This document shows, piece after piece, positions 25,501 to 36,169 of a stretch of DNA of 64,000 nucleotides; position 1 is the stretch's first letter; each line of letters starts with the position of its first letter. Under the pieces are notes generated by a model. That model saw only the letters and a program-made list of their open reading frames with translations, did not search any database and had not been told where the DNA came from. Source of the DNA: Psoroptes ovis (taxonomy: Eukaryota; Arthropoda; Arachnida; Sarcoptiformes; Psoroptidae); the NCBI GenBank assembly GCA_002943765.1, contig PQWQ01000009.1, positions 248,001-312,000 of the forward strand. Reading direction: 5' to 3'. Position numbers and translations under genes: made by a program.

Positions 25501-27012
25501 ATGAAACATTCGATGCTGGTCTTCAAGCTTTTGAACAAGAAGGTATTCAAACAATTACCGAGTTGAAAGATAAATTGATTGCTTCGAATCATGCACAAAG
25601 TGACATCATTCTTAAGCGTTATGATCATTTGATTGCTCGATGGCAAGATTTACGTGCAGCTAGTGAGGCTCGTAAAGCTCGTTTATTGAAAGTTCAAGAA
25701 CAATTCAAGCAGATTGAAGATTTGTTTTTAACATTCGCTAAGAAAGCATCACAATTCAATTCATGGTTTGAAAATGCTGAAGAAGATCTTACAGATCCTG
25801 TGCGATGTAATTCGATTGAAGAAATTCGAGCATTATTAGATTCACATCAACAATTCAAACAATCATTGGTAGCTCCTGAAAATGATTTCCAGGCATTGGC
25901 AGAATTGGATCGAAGAATTCATAGCTTCAAAGTTGGACCCAATCCATATACTTGGTTCACAATGAGTGCTTTAGAAGAAACATGGGGTAATTTACAGAAA
26001 ATTATTGCTGAACGTGATGCTGAATTGGCTAAAGAATATCAACGACAAGAAAACAATGATGCACTTCGTCGCCAATTTGCTGCTTCTGCCAATGAATTCC
26101 ATAAATGGATCAATGATGCTAGGTATTTTTTTTTTTTTTTTTTTTTGTTTTAATTTTAACCGAATTCATTTTTGATTTGTTATTTTTTCTATTTGAAGAA
26201 TGTGGCTTCTTGATGGCGGTTCAATGTTAGAAGGAACCGGATCATTAGAGGCACAATTAGAAGCAACAAAACGTAAAGCATTAGAGGTACGCTCTAAGCG
26301 AAGCGATTTGAAGAAAATTGAAGAGTTAGGAGCTGTTCTCGAAGAACATTTGATTCTTGATAATCGCTATACTGAGCATACAACTGTTGGCTTAGCTCAA
26401 CAATGGGACCAGTTAGACCAATTATGTATGCGTATGCAACATAATCTTGAGCAACAAATTCAAGCTCGAAATCATTCCGGTGTTACCGAAGAAGCATTGA
26501 AAGAATTCTCGATGATGTTCAAACATTTCGATCGAGAAAAGAATGGCAAATTACCGCATGCAGAATTCAAAAGTTGTCTTCGTGCATTGGGTTATGATTT
26601 GGAAGTGATACCACCAGGCGAACCTGATCCTCAATTTGAAGCTATTCTCGATATTGTTGATCCAAATCGTGATGGTTATGTTCAACTACAAGAATACATG
26701 GCGTTTATGATATCGAGGGAAACTGAAAATGTTTCTACAAGTGAAGAAATTGAAAATGCATTCCGTGCTATTGCAACCGATGGACGGCCATTTGTTACTG
26801 CCGAAGATCTTTATTCTGTAAGTTTTTTTGTTTTAAAATTTGAATTTGAACCGATTGTCTATAATCGAATTTATTTTTCATTTAAACAGAATCTTTCGAA
26901 AGAAATGGCCGATTATTGTATGAGTCGTATGAATAAAGTTACCGATCCTAAAACAGGAAAAGAAGGCTATGATTATGTTGGATTTACTCGAACATTATTT
27001 CAAACACAATAA
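19559..27012 (+). CDS. alpha-Spec: Alpha-spectrin, non-erythroid
   Basis: Membrane-skeleton protein that pairs with beta-spectrin into tetramers cross-linking actin under the plasma membrane. Exons 19559-19933, 19992-26122, 26199-26817 and 26890-27012 join in phase to 2415 residues, the length of Drosophila alpha-spectrin. It starts with the partial repeat used for tetramer formation, then about 20 triple-helical repeats (recurrent LQ.F.RD.DE..SWI..K patterns). An SH3 domain sits at about residues 968-1030 (EAVVALYEY onward, with DWWKV and GFVPAAYV). The C-terminus has calmodulin-like EF hands: [17 protein letters not shown] is degenerate at some ligand positions, [16 protein letters not shown] looks functional. 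The second exon is 6131 nt without interruption, so the gene is intron-poor. AATAAATAAA near 27163 is a likely poly(A) signal. Confidence 0.98.
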
Positions 27013-27282
27013 ACATATTGACATGATTCCCATTTAAAAATGAAACATTAATAATCAAAGATGATGATTAGTTATTTTGATTAATCGAAAATTCAAAAAT
27101 TTTCAAAATTAAAATTTTCAAATTGATTCAATGTCATTCTTTGAAAAAAAAAATGATTTTAAAAATAAATAAACCTTAGTGTTTGTCTTTTGATTTTTCA
27201 ATGTTTTTTTTCGATTATTTCAATTTTTGTTTTGATATTTCATTACAAGTTTTAACAAGTATGATTTTGGCAATTTCACAAT

Positions 27283-27897
27283 TTGAAAATGGCAGCAAAA
27301 TTCAATGTATCATCGCAACAATTATCATTTCCAGTAATTAAAATGTCGGAAAAATTTTCAACATCATTGTTCAAAGTTAAACTATTCGATCCTAATATTG
27401 ATTATTTGAATAATAATGGACAAAGAACAATGTGGCTATTGGCTGATTGTTGGTGCTTGAAATTATTTAATAATCGTTATAATATTGAACAATCAACAAC
27501 AACAACAACAACAACATCAACGAAATCAACGAATAGAGTTTGGTTATGGAAATTAGATTGTTATCGGTTAGAATTTCGTTCAAATTCTAATCGTTTTTTA
27601 TATGTAAAAAATTTTTCATCAAGATTTGAAATAAAATTACAATTCATTGATAATAGTGCAAGACAACGTTTTCTATGTCAATGTGAAAAATTATGTTTGT
27701 TAAGAAAATTAAAAATATCATCAATCACTCATAATTCATCATTTTCATCATCATTCAACAAACGTGGATTTCAAAAAGAAAATTTAATTAAAATTTTCAC
27801 GAAATTTTTTCAAAATTTTTTTTGGACAACAAAAAAACAAATCAATTTTCATTCATATGAACCATTGTATAGTCCATTTGAACAAATAAGTTTTTAA
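27283..27897 (+). CDS. Orphan intracellular protein, possibly PH-like fold
   Basis: I do not recognise this gene. A single open frame of 204 codons starts at 27283 (or at the second ATG, 27289) only 270 bases after alpha-spectrin. There is no signal peptide or membrane segment. The central part alternates hydrophobic and polar residues as in beta strands, and contains a Trp pair (WLWKLDCYRLEFRS) and then FEIKLQFIDNSARQRFLCQC. That is a pattern seen at the end of PH-like domains, strands then a C-terminal helix; this is only a resemblance. A Thr run (about residues 70-78) marks low complexity. AATAAAG near 28041 could end the transcript. It could also be a rapidly evolving lineage-specific protein. 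Confidence 0.6.
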   Translation: MKMAAKFNVSSQQLSFPVIKMSEKFSTSLFKVKLFDPNIDYLNNNGQRTMWLLADCWCLKLFNNRYNIEQSTTTTTTTSTKSTNRVWLWKLDCYRLEFRSNSNRFLYVKNFSSRFEIKLQFIDNSARQRFLCQCEKLCLLRKLKISSITHNSSFSSSFNKRGFQKENLIKIFTKFFQNFFWTTKKQINFHSYEPLYSPFEQISF

Positions 27898-28346
27898 TGA
27901 AAAAAAAAAGAAAAAGCTTCGACTTTTTAATACTATGTTACTATTTGTTTGTTATTGATATTCAAGTAAAAAAAGCAAGATAATCAAAATAATCTATGTT
28001 TGTTATGGTTTATAAACAATTTATAAAAAATAGTTTACCGAAATAAAGTTATATTCAAATTACAAATTTATTTTTCATTTTGTTTTGTTTTCTTGTTGCC
28101 AATGGTAACATTTCCTATTTTAATTACGATTCATTTTGTGATCGCTTATGGTGAACAATAAACATTAATTGGATATTTGGTTAGCTTGGTTGTTTTCCCA
28201 AAATTTCATTTGAAAAATATTTCAAAATCTAAAGTAAATTTCATAATGATCCGGTGCAATCAATTTATTTGTTGAAATTCTCTCTCTTCTCTCGCTATTG
28301 TGATAATCGCTTAAAATAAATCATCTTTTGGAAATCATTTGGGTAA
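27898..28346. other. Intergenic stretch
   Basis: About 450 bases containing a poly(A)-like AATAAAG near 28041 for the upstream orphan and presumably the CFAP36 promoter. Nothing else seen. Confidence 0.5.
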
Positions 28347-29678
28347 ATGAATTCAGACAATGAACAAGTTATTAACAGCAAAGATGAAGATCAAACATGG
28401 GTCATGGATTCATTAGTCGGTTTTCTCAAAAGTCCTTTATGGTCAACATCATTAAATGATTTCATTGATCGACATTCAATAAGTGAGCTATTTGAATAAG
28501 GTATTTTTTCCATGATTAAATTCTCATACATTTTTTCATAGTATTCGATCCCGAAGAAATCGAAGACAATGACGGCAATGTTATCCATAATACCGAATAC
28601 ATGGATATATTTCTTCAATATCGTCGATTAGTTGATCAATTAATTGGTTCACATATGATTGATTTAGGTATTAATGAAAAACAATTTGCCAAAGCATGTC
28701 AAATTGCTGAAGGTGTATTGGCTGCTAAATTAAAGCGTATTCTATTTGAAGAGTTGTGGGCAGCAGAAAATTACGACGTTTTCGTTCGTTTGATGGCCAA
28801 AAGAAACGTAGAATTGCAATTAGAAGCGTTGGAAATCCTTGTCCGAAAATATGGTCTTGTTTATGATGTATTTGTTCCGGTTGGTACTTCACCAAAAAAT
28901 TTTCTTAGCGAAGATCATGTTCTACGTGAAGCAATTATTCGATCATTGAATGATATGGCATTAGACGATTCCGATGATAACAATGATAATGTATCATTGA
29001 TGGCTGATAAAATTATCAAACAAAATGTCAAAGTTGATGTCGAAACTAAAAATGATGATATTTCAAGTCAAATAGAAAAGCAAAGTAGTGATTCGACCAA
29101 TGATGCTAGCGAGATTGCAGCCGACAAAGATACAGGTAAAATTTAGCGAAAAATTTCATAAGCTTAAAGTAGTCTAATCTATATTTTTTATACTATTCAT
29201 AGTACAAAGAGATGCAGCCAAATTAATTCAAGTAAAACATGAAATTAAACAAAAAATGGACGAAGCACTTCAATCTGCTTTCATCGATGATAAAACCGTG
29301 GAACCAAAAGAGGCGGATTTGATTCAAGCAAAATCCAAAAATATTGCTAAGAAATCGAAAGATACAAATATCAGTGCTGAAGATATACACAAACGTGCAG
29401 ATTATTTACGCACTCAACGTGATAAAATTCTAAGTCAACGACAAAAAGAACGGAGTGAAAAAATTTCCAAATATTTAATCAAAGAAAAACAAAAACAATC
29501 AGAAATGGCGACGAAAAAATCTTCAGATGAGGCAGCCAATGAAATGACCAATGAGCAAAATACTACTGCAACGATTGATGATGAATTAGCTTTTCGAAAA
29601 AGTTTAGCTGCAAGATTGAAAGCTGAAGTTGTTAATGTTGCCAATTCGAAAACTGCAATGCTTCAACAATTGAAATAA
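28347..29678 (+). CDS. CFAP36: CFAP36 (CCDC104), BART-domain ciliary protein
   Basis: Homologue of the cilia- and flagella-associated protein that binds ARL2/ARL3-type small GTPases through a BART-like domain. Exons 28347-28482, 28542-29135 and 29203-29678 give 401 residues. The N-terminal half (WVMDSLVGFLKSPLWSTSLNDF, residues about 18-39, then IFDPEEIEDNDGN and YRRLVDQLIGSHMIDLGI) is the all-helical BART domain. The C-terminal half is charged coiled coil (RADYLRTQRDKILSQRQKER). Length is close to human CFAP36 (342) with extra acidic linker. Both intron joins restore the reading frame through phase 1. The gene is convergent with isovaleryl-CoA dehydrogenase, 272 bases apart. Confidence 0.92.
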
Positions 29679-29950
29679 TTTCTCACATGCAAGGATAATT
29701 GATGTGTTGTCCATTCATATTAATTTTCGTATTTTGCACTGATGATTTAGATTTAGTAGAGCACACGTATATACAAAGAAAGAAAAAGATCTCAATTTGA
29801 TTACCTTATCAGAATTATTCCGTCCATATAGTTATTATTGAAAATTTATAATTTTTTTTTTTTGAAAAATTAATCATGACACACATTCAATAGATTCGAT
29901 GTTTATTTGTCTTGATTTTCATAGTTTTAAATAAAAATTTAAAATGGAAT

Positions 29951-31362
29951 TTATTTTTTCAAATATTCTTTATTCAATTCTCTTCCAATGAGCCATCTTC
30001 GTATTTCACTAGTTCCGGCACCGATTTCATATAATTTACTATCTCTTAATATTCTGCCAGCTGGATAATCATTTGTATATCCATTACCACCAAGCATTTG
30101 TATTGTGTCCAACGCAACTTGAGTAGCTGTTTCGGCTAATGTCAAAATGACAGCAGCACAATCTTTGGTATAAGGTGATGGACCTGGTTTTGTGTTCGGA
30201 TCTTTTTTTCGTTGATTTTGTTTATAAAGATCTAAAGCACGTGAGACATTATAAAGATATGAACGACACATCGATAATTTCGTATACATATCGGCCATTT
30301 TTCCTTGAATAATTTGAAACGATCCAATCGGTTTGCCAAATTGATTTCGTTCATGAACATAACTAAATGCTAATTCACAAGCTGCTTGCATCAATCCTAG
30401 CGGGCCGGCTGATAATACAAGACGTTCACTGTCTAATCCAGACATTAAAATATAGACACCACCATCAATTTTTCCTACAACATTTTTTTCTGGTATCTTT
30501 ACATTATCGAATAATAATTCACATGTTGGTGAGCCTCTCATGCCAAGTTTATCGATTACTTGTCCAATCGAGAAACCTTCCATTCCTTTTTCGACCAAAA
30601 ATGGTGTAATACCTTTTTCACTGGTTTTAGCATAAACAAATACAACATCAGCTTCAGGACCATTTGTTATCCAAAATTTATGTCCATTCAATACATAATA
30701 ATCAGCATCTTTGCTTGGTTTTTTTGCTGTGGTTCGCATAGATGTCACATCAGAACCACTATTTGTTTCAGACATGGCCAATGATCCTACGAATGATCCA
30801 TCAATCAATTTCGGCAAAAATCTTTCTTTTTGTTCATCATTTCCATGTATAGTAATTTGATTGACACAAAGATTTGAATGAGCACCATATGAAAGTGCTA
30901 AAGCACCTGAATATCTGCTCATTTCTTCCATAGCAATGACATGATCGAAATAATTTAGACCGAGACCACCGTATTCAGGTGGTGCCGTGACACCTAACAA
31001 ACCCATGGAGCCTAACCGCTTCCAAAATCCACGAAAATCATCATAATGACCATTTTTATCAATCTATTTACATAAAAAATCACGAATTATTTCAAAGTGA
31101 AATTCGATAGATTGAAATCAAATCTTTCCTTTTTCACAAGTTCTTCGGGCAGTTCTTTTTGTGCGAAATCTCGTACCATTTGTCGAAATTCAATTTGTTC
31201 TTGTGTTAATCCATGTAAAATGTCTGAATTCCAAGTGATACTTGGAATACCGGTTGCAACTAGATCATCGACAACATTTTCATTTTGTTGATGAAACAAA
31301 CGACAACGCAGGGCAGTAGATTTTTTCGAAAAAACATGTCTCAAAATATTAGATCGATACAT
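29951..31362 (-). CDS. IVD: Isovaleryl-CoA dehydrogenase, mitochondrial
   Basis: Flavoenzyme of leucine breakdown; oxidises isovaleryl-CoA to 3-methylcrotonyl-CoA in the matrix, passing electrons to ETF. Two exons, 31362-31138 and 31063-29951, join in phase 0 to give 445 residues. The start has an Arg/Ser-rich, acid-poor presequence ([15 protein letters not shown]) for mitochondrial import. [13 protein letters not shown] [27 protein letters not shown] and [14 protein letters not shown] are acyl-CoA dehydrogenase FAD and substrate signatures. [15 protein letters not shown] carries the glutamate that serves as catalytic base in isovaleryl-CoA dehydrogenases. [10 protein letters not shown] has Gly where medium-chain enzymes have their catalytic Glu. 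Together these favour IVD over other family members. The donor GTGAAA is a weaker match, but the join restores the conserved region exactly. Confidence 0.95.
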
Positions 31363-33837
31363 TTTATATTAGGATAATCACCGAAATTAATTATTATATT
31401 TTTTTTAATGCATTGATGATGATGACAAAAAATAAATATGAACAAAAATATAAATAAGTTAAGACTTTATTCATCACATGTTTCTTCGAATTGAAAATAT
31501 TCAATCAATTTGAGTAAAATCAAGTCATGATAGTTAAGATAATTATTATCAGTGAAATGAGAAATAAGAGATTCTATTTCTTTTTTTTTGAAAAACTTGT
31601 ACTTCATTTATTTGATGGAAAAATTTATTCATTAATCTGTCTTCAATATCAGAGAAAGAAGATGCTAATCAGAAAAATGAAAATCAAGTTTAATATTTGA
31701 AAAACAAAATCACCGATCATATTATCAATATTTTCTTATAGATGTCAGTGCATCGAATTGCCATCAATTTAAAGTTATTCAATTAATTTTTTTTTCAATT
31801 GAAACAAATCAAGTATTAATTGATCTGACGTATGCTCAACAGGTACCTCATTTAATCGAATATCTAATGAAAATGTTTCATTATCATTGACCATGAATCA
31901 AATTCTTACATATTTAAATTTCAAATATTCATCAAAAAAAATGGTCATTACTAATCATCAAATCACACTCTACCAGAAAATCAGTGAAATTAGATGGCAG
32001 AATGCTGTGTAAAAGCTTGCGCATTGCAGCATTTGAATTAAGCTTGAAAAAATTCAATTTGAATTTAATAAATTAAATTCAAATTCAATGTGAATTGAAT
32101 CGATTATCAATCGCTTATTCAATCATTTCCTCATGATGTTTAGATATGATTAATTTAATTTGTTTTTAAACTGTTTATTTCTTTATTTTTTTTTTCTTGA
32201 AGAAAAATATTTTCAAGGTAATCAACCTATTTGTATTTTAATAATTTGTGTATGTATAATGGATGATCAAATCAATGAATTTCAGAAACATTACAAACAA
32301 AGAAATGAATCTATGATTGATTCATTTGAATACCGATAACACATTTTTTCCTGACAATTATGGTCCAAAAATGCTAATCAATAATTGATGATGAATGGCA
32401 AGTGTTTTATCAGTGAAAATGGATGATTTTGTTTCAAAAAGATCTGCAAATCAATCAATCAATCATATGATGTCATCATAAGAACTCATCTCTTTTGAAT
32501 TGAAAACAAATTATTGAATGAATTCAAATTGAACCATTACCAGCATCCATTAATTCATTAATTTATTATTTAAAATTTTTTGAAGCAACAAACAAAAAAG
32601 ATGAATTGATTGATATAATTTGATTTTTTTTGTTTACGGAGCAGAAAAAAAAATATCAACATTTACACATAATAATAATTGACACTGGTATAATTGAAAT
32701 AAAAGTGACAAATGAAAAAATTTTTTGTCAAATTGACAAAATGACAGTTTTTTTACAGTTAGAAATGGCAGGAAATTTGACAACACTAGCTGTAGCTGCA
32801 GCAGCAGCAAAAATTCATGTAAATTTCAATTTTGTTATCAAAAAGAATTTTCATTTCATCGCAAATAAACAAACAAATGAATCAAATTCATTGCGATGAT
32901 AATTGCAATTGGCAGTCTTTTTCGTATGAAATGAATATGATTATTATTCATGACAATTCATATATGTAAAAAATCAAATATTAGAGAATATAATCAACAA
33001 AATAACAACAACAACAAAATACTGAATGCCATTGACTTTTAGTGAAGTAAAAATATGATGAAATGAAATGATCATATTTTCAATGAATAAAAGTAAAATA
33101 CAACGGTGAAAATACTGTTCAAACTATTGAATTGTTGATGATATTTAAATTTTTTCAAAAAAAAAAATTTATATCAAAATTAACAAATTGAAACTTTATG
33201 ATCATAATTTCGAAATCCAACGGTGTTTGCATAATATTTCACAAATGATTATGTTTTAACAACGTTTTGTTTATATGTGAAAAACACTTAAAAATTTGTA
33301 TTTTATCCGATAGATGCGTACGTGGGTTTATTCAAAGGTTTTGAAAATACCAAATTCTTAACCACTTTTGCAATCGGCTTTGGCATCTGACAATGAATAG
33401 ATTGAAATGAAAGGCAAAAAAACCCTTATATCCTCAAGAAATTTTTGAATAATTCAATGAAATAATACAAGATTTAAATGTTGCGTGAATTCTCATATAA
33501 TACCAGTCATATTCAAGTCGAAATACAAAAACAAATTGAAAAATGCAAAAACCAACCAACAAAATCAGAATCATTCAAAGCGCTTGCGTATGTAATAATT
33601 TAATTGAAAGAAGAATTTTCCATTACAAATTATTTACATGATGATATTAATTCAAATGGTATTTAAACGCATACATTATTCTCACATGCAAAAATACGAA
33701 TCAAAGATAATCATAATAGACAATGAGGCTAAATTTCAAAAGATTTCCAACGATGATAATGACACAAGAAGTAATATTACATACAACTTAATACCACTAA
33801 AAAATGAATAGAAATACTCTTTCGTCATTAAAAATTA

Positions 33838-33872
33838 ATGATGATGATGATGATGATGATGATGACGATGAT
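33838..33872. repeat. (ATG)n microsatellite
   Basis: About eleven trinucleotide units with one GAC interruption, in non-coding DNA. Confidence 0.9.
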
Positions 33873-34971
33873 ATGTGCAACAAATAAACATAATCAACAA
33901 CATTAGAAATTAATTAATTTTTTTTGAGAAAAATTTTTCTACAAAACATGCAGAATGAATGATCTGTGTATAAGTATGTATAAGTAATGTAAGTACATAT
34001 ATGTTTCTATGTGTTTCAATACATTTATTGATGCATCGATATGCAAAATGCATGTGTGTTTTGTATTAAAAAGTATTCAAAGAAATTTTTTAAAAAAAGT
34101 AAAAGTTTCAAAGATTTGAAGATTCAAAAAGAGATTATATTAATAAAGGTAGGGAATATGATGTTTGATTTTTTTCAAATCAATTCATAATTCTCATTAA
34201 AACATCTTTGAATTATTATTAATATATTATTCATAATGAATATGTTTACGTCAATTTTTGAAAATCAATTCAAAAATATAGAATAGAAAAATCCTTATAA
34301 TAAGTTATATTATCATTGAAAAATGTATGTGTTTGCATTTATACATGTGTATAAATTTATTTAGCTGTTGCTTTAGATTTTTTTTTCAAGTATTTTCTTG
34401 GCTACCATTGATAATAATAATGAGGATCATAACCAATTGTTGCTGCTAATCAAGATGATGATGAAGAAGATGATCATCATAACAGATAAACATCTATATA
34501 TCAGTGTATATGTGCTTAATAATTTAAATTAAAAGAAATAATTGAAATTATAATTATAATTAATATTATTATTTTACCGAAAGCATTTTTGTTTGTTTAT
34601 TAGTATGTGTTTATTTCTTATACAGTTTGATTTGAAAACATTCAATTCATCATTGAATATCTCATAGAAAAAACAAAATACAGTTAAGTCATTGAAGCAA
34701 AAGTAATTTTCATATTTTTCATTCAATCAAAACAGATAATACACACACAAAACTGTGATAATTCGATATCGTTTTTTGATCGATCATCATCGACAACAAC
34801 AACAACAACATCATTCAATTTCATTATTTTTTCATTAAAATATTTTATTTATTTGCAGTTTAATAAATGTATGTGTATACTTCGTACACATATCATCTCT
34901 TCAAGTGATATTTTCAAAGTTATTTCCCGGTATTCAATTCATACATTTTTTTTTCTTTGAAAAATCTTTTT

Positions 34972-34997
34972 TTCATCATCATCATCATCATCATCAT
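34972..34997. repeat. (CAT)n microsatellite
   Basis: About eight perfect CAT units in non-coding DNA upstream of the nuclear receptor. Confidence 0.85.
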
Positions 34998-36154
34998 AAT
35001 TCTTTGAAGGTTATCATCATGTGATTGTGATTATTATTTTGTTATTTGTTTCACTTTTTTTCAGTTATTTTCACAAATTTTTACTGCAAATTATTCATTC
35101 ATTCATTTGTTATCAGAAATTATAATCAATCTTGAGAAAAGTAAAAAGAATATTTACTTGTGTTTATTTATTTATTTATTACCTACATTATCTTTAAATT
35201 CAATTCATTGATTCATTGAATAATTTATTGTAAAACATAATCATTGAATGACATAATCACATCAAGATGATGATGATCATCATTCAATTGTTATTATAAC
35301 ATGATAACAATGAAAAAAACTGAAAATTATTTTTCAATTTAATCAATACGCACATGCAACAATTATATATCTTTTAGTGTTTTCTGTTGAATATAAAATT
35401 TTTTCAATTCAAAGTAGTGTTGTTTTTTTGATTGAATTATCATTATTACTGTTTGAAACATTGTTACAAGTGAAGACAATTGAATCAATTTGAAATGTTT
35501 GTTTTTGTATTTTGCGTTTGTTTGTTTGAAATCATTTCGATTCAACTAAAAAAATAATAATTCAAGAATTTCAAAGATTCGGCGCTAAATTTTTTTTAAA
35601 GAATAATTTTCACTTATATTTCAAATATTTTTGTGTGTTTGCAGTTTTTCTGTTTTTCATTTCACATTCATCATTCGTTTGTGTGTCTTATACACATGTG
35701 TGTGTCTGTGTGTTTGGGTTTTTGATATCAAACAAATTTCGTAAGAATTTTTTTTTTAAACCAAAATAAACATTAAAAAGAAAATAAACATTTGAATATT
35801 AGATTTCAATCATTTTTTTCCTTTCATTTTCATTTGTTTTCATATTTTTCTCTTTGTAAATACTTAATTTGATCAATTCATCAATCTTGAATTTATAATG
35901 CAATTGATTGCAAGGTCATTGGTCCAATTACATTTTTTAAGTAATGATTATTTTGAAATTTGCTTAATTTCTATGTGTTTGTATGTCATTTGATTTGATT
36001 TAATTTTTTTTTTGCTTGAAATTGAATAATAATGCATTCGTTGAATCATGTGAATAAATTGAATTTTGCTTTTCTTCAAAAGAAAATATCAAATTACAAA
36101 TCAAATAATAACAAAAAACTGACCACTTGAAAATAATTAATTTTCCTATGCTTT

Positions 36155-36169
36155 TGTGTGTGTGTGTGT
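36155..36169. repeat. (GT)n microsatellite
   Basis: Short perfect GT run in non-coding DNA. Confidence 0.8.

Noticed and set aside
32630..32899. 89-codon plus-strand frame in the desert
   Set aside because: No ATG at its start, Lys/Ile-rich, with a GCAGCAGCAGCA run giving an Ala tract; looks like chance.
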